A stretch of 64,000 nucleotides of DNA from Hyphomicrobiales bacterium (GCA_900474095.1 UCOA01000082.1:16318-80317); one strand, 5' to 3'. Shown: positions 8,158-17,984, numbered from the stretch's first letter. Program-made: numbers and translations. Notes: generated from the sequence alone by a model not told the origin.

Positions 8158-8865
8158 CGCGGCGTTCCGTTCACATCGCTACAATCAACTGCGCGAGCGA
8201 CCGAAGGTTCCGCAAATCGAAAAGGCACCGTTCGTTGGAGCGGCCCCGGTCCGCCGGTGAGACCAGGCAGGAGTAGATTGAGCAAGTTTTGGGATGTAGA
8301 AGCCACATTGGCTTCAAGCCGTGCGCACTTCGTCCGCGAGGGTGTGGCGAGTCGGTGGCGAAGAGGCAAGCCGCGATGCCCTTTAAGGTGACAGGCGCTC
8401 CGTGGGGTAAATTCAGCTAATGTGGGGTTGGCCGCTTACAGGTATCTGGCAAACGGTTTTTTGACGACACAGGGGCATAATCGTCCGCGTTTTGCGATAG
8501 ACTGACAGTCTCTGTTTTCCATTCTGACATGGTTGGTGTTTTCCTATCCCCTGGGAAGAGGCGATTTTTATGACCGATCAGATCACTGTGACATGTGGGC
8601 ATCCGACTCATGATCTCGGAGAAACCTCCAGCGGATGACTGGTTCATGCGCGGGGAATTCCTGGCCGGATCCAAATGGAAGCAGCAGAATTGCGGCCTGC
8701 GCTTCGGGAGGCCGCCGCGCTATCGCGCGTCATCACCCCTGCCGGAAATTGGCCGCTCAGGCGAGAATTCCACGATCGCTCCGTCCATGTGTGGCAGGAA
8801 TCGGCCCGCTTTTCCTGCCCTGCGCTGACAAAGATGCAGCGTTCTGCCGCTCATCGCTAAACCAA
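8158..8865. other. Mostly empty region with one weak small ORF
   Basis: About 700 bases between the Nudix gene and ligD. The only frame of note is 8675-8860 on plus (listed separately). Otherwise nothing supported. Confidence 0.4.
8675..8860 (+). CDS. Possible 61-residue protein
   Basis: Contains a protein-like core, ALREAAALSRVITPAG then NWPLRREFHDRSVHVWQE. No ribosome site is visible at this ATG, and protein-like residues (WFMRGEFLAGSKWKQQN) lie just upstream in another frame, so a frameshifted longer gene is possible. No family recognised. Confidence 0.25.
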   Translation: MEAAELRPALREAAALSRVITPAGNWPLRREFHDRSVHVWQESARFSCPALTKMQRSAAHR

Positions 8866-11514
8866 TCAAACTGCCTGCCTTGCTTTTTTTAGACGCTTGA
8901 TGGCCTGCTCGAGCGGCCGCTGACTATCGCAGTAGTCCTGCCACGCCGAGCTTTTCGCAAGAAGCGCAGGGCCAGTACGAATTGTAAACCGGCTCGGATT
9001 GAGGCCAGCTTTGACCTGGGTCCATGTCAATGGCATCGATACAGTTGCTCCGGGCCTCGCGCGCGGCGAAAGCGGCGCGACCGCCGTCGCCATGCGGTCG
9101 TTGCGCAAATAGTCTAGGAAGATACGTCCCTCACGTTGGCTCTTGGCCATCTTGGTCAGGTAAAGCTCCGGATTGTCGCGCGCCATCTGCTCACAGACAT
9201 CATGGGCAAAGCCTTTCGCAATGTCCCAGCCGAGTTTCTTGTCTTTCGCGACCACAAGAGGTGTCACCACATGCAGCCCCTTACCACCCGTCGTTTTGCA
9301 GAAGCTCACCAGGCCCAACTCCTCCAGCCGGTCGCGGATTTCGCGAGCTGCTTCGACGACGGTGGGGAATTCGACGTCAGGACCGGGATCGAGGTCGAAC
9401 ACCAGACGGCCAGGAACTTCCGGCTGACCGGGCAAGCAGTTCCACGGATGAAGCTCGACGCCGCCAATTTGAGCGATGGCGGCAAGACCTTCGACGCGGT
9501 CGATCTGCAAGTAGGGCTTCTTGTCGCCAAAAACCGTGACTAATTCCAGCAGGTTCGATGTCCCTGGCATGGCATGGCGCTGGAAGAACTGTTCTCCCCC
9601 GATTCCATCCGGTGTTCGAATGATCGAGCATGGACGCCCTTTGATGTGACCGATCAACCAAGAACCGACGGCTTCATAGTAGCGCGCCAGATCAACTTTG
9701 GTCACAAGCTCTCCGTCGCCGCCATCCGACCAAAGCGGCTTGTCGGGACTGGAGATCATCACACCCATCACCTCCACCTTTCCGCCCCTGCGGAAACGCT
9801 TCGGCACCGGTTGTTCCGCCACTGGATCTGCCATGTCGATCCTGGACGGTGGCGCCGGCTTCTCGGCCTCGACCTCTGCCGCCGGTTTATCCTGTCGCAA
9901 GCCTTTGAATGCAGCCTGCCGCACCTGGCCATCGGCCGTCCAGCCGGCAAACTCGATCTCGGCAACGAGCTCGGGCTTTAACCAGACGATATCGGGACTT
10001 TTCTTCGGCGCGCCAATCCCCGTAAACGGCGATTTGGACGTCTTCTTTCCATGCAGCTTAGGCAGGAGCGTCTCGACGATCTTAGCACTAAAGCCCGTGC
10101 CGACGCGCCCGACATAGGCGAAGTGATCACCGCGATTGACGCCGACGAGAAGAGAGCGGAACTTGCCGTTGGTTTCCGCATAAGCGCCGATCACCACTTC
10201 ATGCCCGGCGCGGCATTTCGATTTTGTCCAATTCGCCGTTCGTCCCGATTGATAGGGCGCATCGCTTTTTTTGGAGACGATCCCTTCCAAGGACAAGCGA
10301 CAGGCAGATCGGAGAACGGCATCGCCACCGGTATCGAAATGCTCGACGAAACGTAGACGCGGATCGTCGCCCGCATCCGATAGCAGCGTCGCCAGTCTGT
10401 CCTTTCGTTCCGTCAGCGGCAACCCGCGCAGATCATCCTCTCCATTGAAGAGCAGGTCGAAGGCAAAGTACACCAGATCGCCTGTCTTTCCTTGCGACAG
10501 CGCTGCCTGCATTGCAGCAAAATCAGGGGCGCCGTTTTCGTCGAGCGCGCAGATTTCTCCATCGATGATGGCGTCGGGAAGCGCAGACGCTGATTTGGCG
10601 ATGATCGGGTATTTGGCCGTCCAATCTAGACCCTTGCGGGTTTTCAGGGTTGCCTCGCCATCCTCAATTCGCACCTGAATGCGATAGCCGTCGAACTTGA
10701 TCTCGTGGATCCAACCCTTGGCGGATGGCGGGCGCGCCAAGGTTTGGCACAGCTGCGGCGAGATGAAATCCGGCATGACAGATTTCGCTCGCTTGGCAGC
10801 CGCCGGCTTTTTTGCGGTCTTCACCCCCGCTCGGCGCTCCTTGGCAGCAAGACCCTTGTTGCTGTCCCAGATCGCGTCCGCCTCGACCGCGCCGTTCTGC
10901 ATCATGAACGGCTTTGGCTTCATGCCTTTCCCGGATGCGATCACCTCCATCGGCCTACCGGAAGCCACCGATGTGACGTTTTCCGCGAGAACGGCCGCTC
11001 CATCCCCTTCGACCGAGAAATCGTCGTGATGCTTAATCAACAGCCAGTTGGTTCGTTTGCCGCCGTCGCGGTCGTGGCGCATGCGCACGAGGACGAAACT
11101 CCCATGAAGGCGCTTGCCTTCCAACGTAAACTTGAAATCCCCTTTGGCGAGTGCTTCCTCAGGCGTCTTCTTTCCTTCCGGCTCCCAGTAGCCGCGATCC
11201 CACAGCATCACCGTGCCACCACCATACTGTCCCTTCGGGATGGTGCCTTCGAAGTCACCATATTCGAGCGGGTGATCTTCAACCTCTACCGCCAGCCGCT
11301 TGTCGTGCGGATCAAGCGATGGGCCCTTGGTTACGGCCCAGGATTTGAAGACGCCGTTTAGTTCAAGCCTGAGGTCATAATGCAGACGGGTGGCATCGTG
11401 CTTCTGGATCACAAACCGTCGGCGGTTCGATGCTTTGACCTGAGCTTCACCGCTCGGTTCGCCCGTCTTTTTGAAATCGCGTTTGGCACGGTATTTCGAG
11501 AGATTGTCGGTCAT
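8866..11514 (-). CDS. ligD: ATP-dependent DNA ligase D (non-homologous end joining)
   Basis: 882 residues from the ATG at 11514, chosen for the GAGGAG site; a start 12 codons upstream lacks one. Domain order is phosphoesterase (about 30-185, [13 protein letters not shown]), ligase with the AMP-accepting Lys at about 273 ([10 protein letters not shown]) and an OB fold, then a primase-like polymerase domain (about 590-870, with [13 protein letters not shown] carrying the catalytic Asp pair and [12 protein letters not shown]). It processes and seals double-strand breaks, normally recruited by Ku. No ku gene is seen in this window. A 73-residue gene follows upstream on the same strand and dinB lies divergent beyond it, forming a repair cluster. 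Confidence 0.95.
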   Translation of the reverse strand: MTDNLSKYRAKRDFKKTGEPSGEAQVKASNRRRFVIQKHDATRLHYDLRLELNGVFKSWAVTKGPSLDPHDKRLAVEVEDHPLEYGDFEGTIPKGQYGGGTVMLWDRGYWEPEGKKTPEEALAKGDFKFTLEGKRLHGSFVLVRMRHDRDGGKRTNWLLIKHHDDFSVEGDGAAVLAENVTSVASGRPMEVIASGKGMKPKPFMMQNGAVEADAIWDSNKGLAAKERRAGVKTAKKPAAAKRAKSVMPDFISPQLCQTLARPPSAKGWIHEIKFDGYRIQVRIEDGEATLKTRKGLDWTAKYPIIAKSASALPDAIIDGEICALDENGAPDFAAMQAALSQGKTGDLVYFAFDLLFNGEDDLRGLPLTERKDRLATLLSDAGDDPRLRFVEHFDTGGDAVLRSACRLSLEGIVSKKSDAPYQSGRTANWTKSKCRAGHEVVIGAYAETNGKFRSLLVGVNRGDHFAYVGRVGTGFSAKIVETLLPKLHGKKTSKSPFTGIGAPKKSPDIVWLKPELVAEIEFAGWTADGQVRQAAFKGLRQDKPAAEVEAEKPAPPSRIDMADPVAEQPVPKRFRRGGKVEVMGVMISSPDKPLWSDGGDGELVTKVDLARYYEAVGSWLIGHIKGRPCSIIRTPDGIGGEQFFQRHAMPGTSNLLELVTVFGDKKPYLQIDRVEGLAAIAQIGGVELHPWNCLPGQPEVPGRLVFDLDPGPDVEFPTVVEAAREIRDRLEELGLVSFCKTTGGKGLHVVTPLVVAKDKKLGWDIAKGFAHDVCEQMARDNPELYLTKMAKSQREGRIFLDYLRNDRMATAVAPLSPRARPGATVSMPLTWTQVKAGLNPSRFTIRTGPALLAKSSAWQDYCDSQRPLEQAIKRLKKARQAV

Positions 11515-11582
11515 CAACGCCCGGCTCCTCACATTCTGACAAAGAGACATGACCGGCTTCTTCTACCGGCGTGATCACTGAC

Positions 11583-11804
11583 TTAGCGGCCCGAAAAGCC
11601 AATCGCACCAGCCTCACCAGGACTGCGTTGAACAGCTTCTGCCTTACCGGCTGCAATATCCGCTGAGATCTCGGGATTGGTGTCGGATTGAATGAGAATA
11701 TCGGGCCGTGAAATGCCGTGCTGTTTGACCAGGTGTTCGACCACAAGGTCGGGTGGCTCCAGCGTTTCGAAATTGGCCCGGATTGTGGTGCTGTCGTCCG
11801 CCAT
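11583..11804 (-). CDS. Small hypothetical protein upstream of ligD
   Basis: 73 residues, start MADDSTTIRANFETLEPPDL, with AGGA eight bases ahead; the in-frame start nine codons earlier has no such site. Acidic, soluble, no domain recognised (VVEHLVKQHGISRPDILIQS). It lies 68 bases before ligD on the same strand, so cotranscription is likely. At 11842-11866 a one-mismatch EcfG-like promoter (GAAAC-N16-CGTT, read on minus) precedes it, hinting at stress control. Confidence 0.55.
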   Translation of the reverse strand: MADDSTTIRANFETLEPPDLVVEHLVKQHGISRPDILIQSDTNPEISADIAAGKAEAVQRSPGEAGAIGFSGR

Positions 11805-11991
11805 TGGTGTATCCTGCCTTGTTGATGTCACAAGATCAGAACGCCTTGGCAGGCCAGTAGTTTCCCCGCGTGCAGAAAGCCGCGTAACTGGAACTGTTGA
11901 TATCGCCGTGATGACTGCTATGTTCCTGCTTTGTTTCGATGTAAAGCCTTCAAATGAGATGCCAAACCCGCAGCCTGATCCTCAAGTCGCC

Positions 11992-13098
11992 ATGAACGAC
12001 TTAACGACAACGCAGATGCGCAAAATCATCCATGTCGACATGGATGCTTTTTACGCGTCGGTCGAACAGCGCGACAACCCGCAATTCCGTGGGTTACCGC
12101 TTGCTGTCGGTGGATCTGCGGCCCGCGGCGTTGTGGCGGCCGCAAGCTATGAGGCCCGCGCCTTTGGTGTCCATTCGGCGATGCCGTCGGTGACGGCCAA
12201 GCGGAAATGCCCGGACCTGATTTTCGTGCCGCCACGGTTCGACGTCTATAAAGTGGTTTCCCAGCAAATTCGCGAAATCTTCGCCGAATATACGTCCCTG
12301 ATCGAGCCGCTATCGCTCGACGAGGCCTATCTCGACGTCACCGTGAATTTGAAGGGCATGGAAATCGCCACCGAGATTGCCCTGGAGATCCGCACTAAGA
12401 TCAAACAGGTCACAGGGCTCAATGCTTCGGCCGGCATTTCCTACAACAAGTTTCTCGCCAAGATCGCCAGCGACCTGAACAAGCCGAATGGCCAGGCTGT
12501 GATCACCCCGAAGAAGGGGCCAGGGTTTGTCGAAGGCCTGCCCGTCAAGAAATTCCATGGCGTTGGGCCGGCGACAGCCGAGCGCATGCGAAAATACGGG
12601 ATCGAAACCGGGCTCGATCTGAAATCGAAGTCGCTTATTTTCCTGCAGGAGCATTTCGGGAAGTCCGGTCCTTATTTTTATGGCATCGCCCGTGGCATTG
12701 ACGAGCGCCAGGTAAATCCCGACCGCATCCGCAAATCGGTAGGAGCCGAAGACACATTCGTTGAGGATATTGATGATCTCGAATGCGCGACGGCGGAGCT
12801 GAAACCACTTGCTGAGAAGGTCTGGCGCTGTTGCGAGGCGCAGGGCGTCAGCGGCAAGACGGTAACCGTGAAAATCAAATATTCCGATTTTACCCAGGTA
12901 ACGCGCAGCCGGACCGGCATTTTGCCGTTCACAAACATGGCTGATATTCTCGACGCGGCATCCGGGCTTCTGGCAACCGTCTATCCTTTCAAACGCTCCG
13001 TACGCCTGTTGGGCGTGACACTATCGTCGATGACCAACGACCAGCCCCCCGATGCGAACGAGGAGCAGCCGCAACTCGATCTCAATCTGCAGCAGTGA
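11992..13098 (+). CDS. dinB: DNA polymerase IV (Y family)
   Basis: 368 residues from MNDLTTTQ; the frame is open to 11692 and ATGs at 11911 and 11959 are possible, none with a clear ribosome site. Translesion polymerase: catalytic motifs HVDMDAFYASVEQRDNP (about 12-30) and SLDEAYLDV (about 108), fingers YEARAFGVHSAMPS, the helix-hairpin-helix region FHGVGPATAERMRKYGI, and a little-finger domain to about 350. The C-terminus DANEEQPQLDLNL resembles a beta-clamp-binding tail. Divergent from ligD and its small partner, so a damage-tolerance cluster. Followed by a strong stem that terminates it and also ends the sRNA from the opposite strand. Confidence 0.93.
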   Translation: MNDLTTTQMRKIIHVDMDAFYASVEQRDNPQFRGLPLAVGGSAARGVVAAASYEARAFGVHSAMPSVTAKRKCPDLIFVPPRFDVYKVVSQQIREIFAEYTSLIEPLSLDEAYLDVTVNLKGMEIATEIALEIRTKIKQVTGLNASAGISYNKFLAKIASDLNKPNGQAVITPKKGPGFVEGLPVKKFHGVGPATAERMRKYGIETGLDLKSKSLIFLQEHFGKSGPYFYGIARGIDERQVNPDRIRKSVGAEDTFVEDIDDLECATAELKPLAEKVWRCCEAQGVSGKTVTVKIKYSDFTQVTRSRTGILPFTNMADILDAASGLLATVYPFKRSVRLLGVTLSSMTNDQPPDANEEQPQLDLNLQQ

Positions 13099-13111
13099 CA
13101 GGGCTCTGGAA

Positions 13112-13268
13112 ACGAAAAAGCCTGCCGCGGGAGGAGGTGCGGCAGGCTTTTCCAAAAGAACCGAACAGCGACTGGGAGGAGGAGTGACGCTGTTCCAACA
13201 GACGTCCCTTGGGAGGAGCGGGCCGTCTGAATTCGAAGCTCTGCGGGAGGAGATGCATCGCTTCGATG
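13112..13268 (-). ncRNA. Predicted sRNA with four CUCCUCCC-loop hairpins
   Basis: On the minus strand four hairpins follow each other, each with the anti-Shine-Dalgarno motif CUCCUCCC in its loop. Stems on plus coordinates: 13233-13239/13260-13266, 13199-13204/13224-13229, 13163-13170/13188-13195 and 13116-13128/13139-13151; the motif complement GGGAGGAG sits at 13245, 13211, 13174 and 13129. The last is GC-rich and followed by TTTTT, a Rho-independent end. A sigma-70-like promoter lies just upstream. Anti-SD loop RNAs of this sort (cuckoo family, CcsR) are known from Rhizobiales and Rhodobacter, usually as paired hairpins; four in one predicted transcript is unusual. No ORF competes on minus. 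Confidence 0.78.
13116..13151. terminator. Bidirectional Rho-independent terminator (dinB / sRNA)
   Basis: Perfect 13-base stem AAAAGCCTGCCGC / GCGGCAGGCTTTT around a 10-base loop, 18 bases after the dinB stop. T-runs on both strands make it work both ways. On minus it is the last hairpin of the predicted sRNA. Confidence 0.8.
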
Positions 13269-13274
13269 GTTTTA

Positions 13275-13302
13275 ATCATACCCCAACCATGGACCGTGCC
13301 AA
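13275..13302 (-). promoter_or_regulatory. Predicted sigma-70 promoter of the hairpin-array sRNA
   Basis: Minus strand TTGGCA, 16 bases, TATGAT. Transcription would begin near 13268, directly at the first anti-SD hairpin. Confidence 0.55.
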
Positions 13303-13509
13303 TGTCTCATGCTGCACTGCAGCTATGCAAGAAATACAAGTCGGAAAGGCTGGCGAACAGAACAAGGTCGACCTTAGGGGAATTCGATGCAAGACGCCCG
13401 CGTCACCAAATGCTGTACGGCTAGAGCGCGATCGAGACGCGGGCAACGCTGCAGGCGGGCGAGCGATGCTCGACTTCCGGCATGACCTGTCTCGCCGCTC
13501 GGTCGGCAG

Positions 13510-13938
13510 TCAGGCCGCACGCTTCTTGCGAAAGTGCCCAAGGCCTGTGCTTTTTGCCAGTTCGGACCGTTTGGCCGCATAGGCAGGCGCGACCATTGGA
13601 TAGTCGTCCGGAAGGTCCCATTTCGTGCGGTATTGCTCCGGCGTCATCTGATACTTGGCCATCAGGTGACGCTTCAGGGATTTGAATTTTTCGCCGCTCT
13701 CGAGGCAGATCAGATAATCGTCCTGAATCGACTTTCGCACCGACACCGGCGGCTTGGGCTTTTCAGCGACAGGCTCCGGCAACACCTTGTCGCTGCCGAC
13801 CGCGCTCAGGGCCGCATGTACATCCGTGATGATCTTCGTGACCTCGACACCGCGGATGACATGCTTCTTGACATAGGCCGAGACGATTTCGGCCGTCAGA
13901 GTGACGAGAAGACCGTTTTGCGGTGGAAGCAGGGACAT
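13510..13938 (-). CDS. MucR/Ros family transcriptional regulator, zinc ligands incomplete
   Basis: 142 residues with the MucR/Ros layout: N-terminal oligomerisation region ([18 protein letters not shown]), linker, then the DNA-binding domain (about 75-130, [37 protein letters not shown]). MucR proteins act as H-NS-like silencers and regulators of exopolysaccharide, motility and symbiosis genes. Classic members bind zinc with Cys-X2-Cys/Asp and His-X3-His. Here the positions read C-L-E-S and H-L-M-A-K, so two of four ligands are lost, as in the zinc-independent Mesorhizobium Ml proteins. It may still fold and bind DNA. Transcribed toward the sRNA. Confidence 0.88.
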   Translation of the reverse strand: MSLLPPQNGLLVTLTAEIVSAYVKKHVIRGVEVTKIITDVHAALSAVGSDKVLPEPVAEKPKPPVSVRKSIQDDYLICLESGEKFKSLKRHLMAKYQMTPEQYRTKWDLPDDYPMVAPAYAAKRSELAKSTGLGHFRKKRAA

Positions 13939-14443
13939 GCGGCTCTCTCCAGGGTATTGATCGAATCCTTCCTAGACGATGAGAGCACGTTTCGAAAGGC
14001 AAGGCCGACGCTGCAAAGCTATCATCGATCAATGCACTTACAAGGGAAACGAGACGGTGCCTGATGCGCGTTGGATATTTCAAAATGTCCGCAATGAGTT
14101 GGCGACCGACACTCCGCGAAACCAATATTGTTCAGCAGCCTTCGGTTCCTCATCGCGAGCCCGATAGTGACGCCCCGACTCTCCTTTTCAGGCAAGCGGA
14201 TCAGGTCCGCATTGATCGGGCTGAGACTGGAGTGGCGTAGCTGTGGAGATAGACCGGTCGAAGGTCGCCCATCTTGCGACAGCCGTGATGCCGGCTGTGA
14301 GCACGACCGCCGCCGCCTCTGGCTCGGACCACCTTGCTCCCTGGACGCGGAAGGTCTTCGACCCAACCGCGCATTGCGCCCAGCCGAAATGTCCCTCGGG
14401 CGATCTGCGACGAGCATCCGTCGGTGCGGGACATGCTTTTGCG
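13939..14443. other. Intergenic, no gene seen
   Basis: About 500 bases upstream of the MucR-type gene. Long overlapping frames exist on both strands but have Arg/Ser/Pro-rich shadow composition and no ribosome site. Confidence 0.4.
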
Positions 14444-14643
14444 CTATGTCCAACGCGCCAACCGATCGCCGATCTCGATGCTGCGGCCGAAAATCGTATG
14501 GCCGTCGATCATCGGGCCACTCATCAGGGCGCGTGCTTCGGCGATCGCTTCCACTCTCGCCTGTTTGAGATCGGCAAGTTCGGCGCCCTCGAAATCGACA
14601 GTGGGCCTGCGGCGTTGATGATGTTGAAGTAGAGCCGGGGCAC
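14444..14643 (-). pseudogene. DUF6894-type small protein, frameshifted
   Basis: GTG at 14643, preceded by AGAGG, begins VPRLYFNIINAAG, the typical start of DUF6894 proteins. After a frameshift near 14610 the family continues in another frame: TVDFEGAELADLKQARVEA, then EARALMSG and GRSIEIGD, ending early at a TAG (14444-14446) without the usual hydrophobic tail. Broken by a frameshift and shortened, so probably inactive. Confidence 0.6.
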
Positions 14644-15039
14644 ATCGCCTCTCACACGGTGCCCGCGCGCGGTCGCCTCTGGCGGCGTAAAACCGGCAAA
14701 TCATCGCTCGCTGCGAAGCACAGGTCATGATCGACCTTCAACTCACCGTATCCGCATGTCGCCCATCGTCCTTTGGCTTTGCACCATACATAACGCACGA
14801 GCGCCGCTGAAGATTGGATTGCCAGCAGAGAGTCGGCCCGATCGACGCATGCGCGCCAATACAGCTACCTTGATGAGAGGAATGGCCATTTTTTGGCGGA
14901 GTGATCGGCGGTATCCGGAGCAGCGCCTTGAGAAACTCGGGCACCTGCTCGGCAGGGCGGACTCATTCAGTTGAGCCATTGCAAAATCGGCCCGGTTTGT
15001 AGAACAAGCGGATTAATATGAGGATCAGAGGGTGATGGG
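14644..15039. other. Intergenic, no gene seen
   Basis: About 400 bases without a supported gene. It leads into a hairpin-terminator unit that may be an sRNA. Confidence 0.4.
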
Positions 15040-15150
15040 TTAGCGTAGCCTAAAGAAATCATAACTATCTTCAGCCTGCTCGACTGATTGAGCCTTGGTC
15101 GAGGCTAGGCAATTCAAGCCTCCTGTTTTCGAACACGGAGGCTTTTTTCG
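15040..15150 (+). ncRNA. Candidate sRNA ending in a strong terminator
   Basis: No coding frame upstream explains the terminator at 15116-15148. Just before it, 15073-15106 can fold (CTCGAC pairing with GTCGAG, extended by AGC/GCT). A stem-loop followed by a terminator, in an otherwise empty stretch, is the usual picture of an intergenic sRNA. The 5' end is a guess; no clear promoter was found. Confidence 0.4.
15116..15148 (+). terminator. Rho-independent terminator with UUCG loop
   Basis: AAGCCTCC-TGTT, loop TTCG, AACA-C-GGAGGC followed by six T. One bulged base. A very stable stem of the intrinsic kind. Confidence 0.75.
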
Positions 15151-15250
15151 CGAGATTAGTGGGCGGTTTTCACGATCTCCATCCTCTTGCGAAGCCGGAA
15201 AGCACGCCCAATATATTGTCGGTCACTTGGATTCGCTGGGGAGTGAAAAC

Positions 15251-15457
15251 ATGCTCGACTTTCTTGATTCTGAGGATATGGCAACATTGCGCCGTGTGCT
15301 CGATGTCCGCTGCAAGGATTTGAACATTCGCCCCGAGAGCACAGACGCAGAGATGGTGGCAAGCCAGCTCATCGAGTTATTTCAAAATGGCGTGACTGAC
15401 GAGGCTGAACTGGTCACGCGATTGATTGCCATGGAACGTGTCCATCGGGTGACATAG
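15251..15457 (+). CDS. Small hypothetical protein (68 aa)
   Basis: Start MLDFLDSEDMATLRRVLD, chosen for the GGGGAG site seven bases ahead; the longer in-frame form to 15095 would cross the terminator. Acidic helical protein with ESTDAEMVASQLIELFQNGV and ELVTRLIAMERVH. No domain recognised. Small soluble proteins of this make-up are common in rhizobial accessory DNA; function unknown. Confidence 0.6.
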   Translation: MLDFLDSEDMATLRRVLDVRCKDLNIRPESTDAEMVASQLIELFQNGVTDEAELVTRLIAMERVHRVT

Positions 15458-15483
15458 CGGAGTGATCCGAGGGATGCAGCCGG

Positions 15484-15795
15484 GGAGAAGAGTGTTCGCG
15501 TGCCGCACCTAAACAACCTGCGCGGAATCCTTGGTGCGCAGCGGCGCGATGCCCGGCAAGGTGCACGGTTGCGGACCTGGCTGGACAACCATGTACGCGC
15601 TGAATTCGCCGGCCGGATAATACCCATCGACGATGCCGTCGCGACACAGTTCGCCCATCTGCACATCCCCGACAGGCGCAATGAAGTCGATGCACTGATT
15701 GCTGCGACCGCCCTCACGGGCTCACGGTTGTCACGCGCAGTGTCAAAGACTTCGAGGGGACGGACGCAATCATTGTTGATCCCTGGCTGGGATGA
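15484..15795 (+). pseudogene. VapC-type PIN toxin, truncated and frameshifted
   Basis: RRDARQGARLRTWLD, FAGRIIPIDDAVATQF and VDALIAATAL are the middle and catalytic-Asp regions of a VapC PIN ribonuclease. One base is then missing and the end continues in another frame as GLTVVTRSVKDFEGTDAIIV, stop at 15793-15795. The N-terminal strand with the first acidic residue is absent and no antitoxin is next to it. Inactive remnant. Confidence 0.7.
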
Positions 15796-16013
15796 TTTTT
15801 TGGGTTTGCTTTTTGTTCGATCTGCCACAAGCGCATCGCCTGCCGGTCTCTCACAACGAACCGATAATGCCGGCTTATCAATCGTAATTTCATCGCCCTG
15901 AGAATGGATCAGATAAACAACCAAAGTGTGAAAACTTCGCTGGCGCGCACAACAACCGCTTCAGCCGTGATCGCCGGTTTCACAAAGGTTTTATAATCGC
16001 ATATATTTCCCGC

Positions 16014-17552
16014 ATGGTGGAGCCGCGACATACCTTCGGCCCGTTTGTCCTGGACGTCGACTGCGGTTTGCTGCAGCGGAACGGCAAGTCCGTGGCTATT
16101 GGCCAACGAGGCCTGGCTCTCCTCCAAGCGTTGCTCGATGCCGACGGAGGGATCGTTTCCAAGGCGGTACTGATGGAACGGGGATGGCCAGACACGATCG
16201 TCGAAGAAGGAAATTTAACCGTGCAAATCGCGGCCCTGCGGAAATCGCTTGGCCCCACCCCCGATGGGCGTGAATGGATTGCAACAGTTCCCCGTGTCGG
16301 CTATCGCCTGGTTCGTCCGATCGACGGATCAGGAAAGGCCAATGTGACGCTTTCCGTCACGCCGGCACTTGCAGTTTTGCCATTTGCAAATCTTAGTGGC
16401 GTTGCCGAGCAGGACTATTTCTGCGAGGGCGTGGTAGATGACATCATCACCGCCCTCAGCCGGTTCAAGAGCTTTGCTGTGATAGCCCGCAACTCCAGCT
16501 TTGTTTTCAAAGACCGCGCTGTGGATGTCAGGCGGGTGGCGAAGGAGCTCGGCGTCCGCTATGTGCTCGAAGGCAGCGTCAGGCGCAGCGGCAACATGCT
16601 GAGGATCACGGCGCGGTTGGTCGAGGGCATCGGCGGCGCGCATCTCTGGGCGCAAACCTTCGACGGCGAACTGGACAACGTGTTCGAGTTCCAAGACGAC
16701 ATCACTGAACGCGTCGCGACCATCGTTGGTCCGCTGATCCAGAGGGCGGAGATCGACCGCTCGCGGGGCGAGCGGCCGGGCAGCATTGCTGCATACGACA
16801 TCTATTTAAGGGCGCTGTCCAAAATTCTGACGGAATCGGCGAGCGACAATGCCGAGGCCTTTGCACTCCTCGCTGAGGGGCTGACGCTCGAGCCCGACAA
16901 CGCACTGCTCAACGCCCATGCTGCTTGGGCACTGGAGCACCGGATTACCATGGGCTGGCCACCGCTCGGGCCCGAAGACCGCGAGAAATGCTTCATGCTG
17001 GCGAGAAGGGGTCTGGAGAATTCGGCAGGCGACCCGGCAGTTACGGCGCATTGCGCCATGGCGCTGCTTCAGGTGGCCAGAGAATACGACTGGGGCATGG
17101 CGATACTGAAGGAGGCTGTCGAGGCTAACCCTAACAATCTGATGGTCGTCACCGCAGCAGGCGTCGCCAACCTGCATTGCGGCAACGTCGAAATGGCGCT
17201 CGCCTTATTCCATCGCGCGAGCCGGCTCTCGCCACGCGATCCCCTCGCCCACATTTCGCTATGCGGCACAGCACATGCGCAGATGATCTTGGGAAATTAC
17301 AGCGAGGTCCTGATTTGGGCTGCGCGAGCGCTTGCAATCAATCCGAATTTCGATGCCAGCCTCTGGATGCTGATCGCCGCCAACGCACATCTCGGCCGCC
17401 TCGATCAAGCCCGCCATTTCCTCGATGAACTAAGAAAATCCTCTCCGGCTATCACGATCGCGCGCATCAAGGCAGGACAGCCGGCAAAAGACCCAAGCAG
17501 GATTTCTGCCATCCTCGAGGGTTTACGGATCGCTGGACTTGAGGAAGACTGA
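16014..17552 (+). CDS. Winged-helix regulator with TolB-like and TPR domains
   Basis: 512 residues. Residues about 5-100 are an OmpR/CadC-type winged helix (FGPFVLDVDCGLLQRNGK, then WIATVPRVGYRLV). Residues about 120-240 match the TolB-like/adenylate-cyclase-associated region (LAVLPFANLSGVAEQDYFCE, GVRYVLEGSVRRSGNMLRIT). The rest, about 250-495, is TPR-like helices. No membrane segment, unlike CadC. This architecture is frequent in Rhizobiales; targets and signals are unknown. It might control the small gene that follows at 17757, which has its own ribosome site. Confidence 0.82.
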   Translation: MVEPRHTFGPFVLDVDCGLLQRNGKSVAIGQRGLALLQALLDADGGIVSKAVLMERGWPDTIVEEGNLTVQIAALRKSLGPTPDGREWIATVPRVGYRLVRPIDGSGKANVTLSVTPALAVLPFANLSGVAEQDYFCEGVVDDIITALSRFKSFAVIARNSSFVFKDRAVDVRRVAKELGVRYVLEGSVRRSGNMLRITARLVEGIGGAHLWAQTFDGELDNVFEFQDDITERVATIVGPLIQRAEIDRSRGERPGSIAAYDIYLRALSKILTESASDNAEAFALLAEGLTLEPDNALLNAHAAWALEHRITMGWPPLGPEDREKCFMLARRGLENSAGDPAVTAHCAMALLQVAREYDWGMAILKEAVEANPNNLMVVTAAGVANLHCGNVEMALALFHRASRLSPRDPLAHISLCGTAHAQMILGNYSEVLIWAARALAINPNFDASLWMLIAANAHLGRLDQARHFLDELRKSSPAITIARIKAGQPAKDPSRISAILEGLRIAGLEED

Positions 17553-17756
17553 CGGCGCCGCAACTCCCTCGAACATGGGAGCGTGACCATGGCGTCCTGG
17601 CAGCCAAGCGGACGCGAGGCCAAGCAGTCAGGAATATTGCTGTCGCCTTTGGAAAATTTAATACTTTTTTAGCATCCTCTGAAGGACCCTAAACGGGCCT
17701 GTCATAGAAAATACTCCTCTCGGCCTCGACTGGCGCGCGATTAGAGGAGACACACA

Positions 17757-17984
17757 ATGCTGACGACTTTGACGATCCTTTCCCTCGACCAGGGTAAAAT
17801 CTATTCACCGCCTCCCGATCAGTTGGACGAAGTGGCGGAGACGGAGACCAATTCATTTTCCCGCATTAGGCAAATCGTGCCGACCGGAAAGACCGCTGGC
17901 ATCGTACTTGATTGGTTGCCTTCGCCGATCTTTGGCCTGCGCCGAGCCTTTGACCGACTGGTTTCGTTACGCAGTTCGAAATGA
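17757..17984 (+). CDS. Small hypothetical protein (75 aa)
   Basis: ATG preceded by GAGGAGACACACA, a good ribosome site. Reads MLTTLTILSLDQGKIYSPPP, then an acidic linker and a more hydrophobic C-terminal part (GKTAGIVLDWLPSPIFGLRR). No family recognised and no clear signal peptide. It follows the winged-helix/TPR regulator by 204 bases on the same strand. Reasonable as a real gene because of the start signal; function unknown. Confidence 0.45.
   Translation: MLTTLTILSLDQGKIYSPPPDQLDEVAETETNSFSRIRQIVPTGKTAGIVLDWLPSPIFGLRRAFDRLVSLRSSK

Noticed and set aside
11692..11991. N-terminal extension of dinB
   Set aside because: Overlaps the small gene on the other strand and is unlike polymerase IV; the family starts shortly before the HVDMDAFY motif.
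14022..14645. 207-codon minus ORF
   Set aside because: Arg/Ser/Pro-rich shadow; the real signal there is a frameshifted DUF6894 remnant in other frames.
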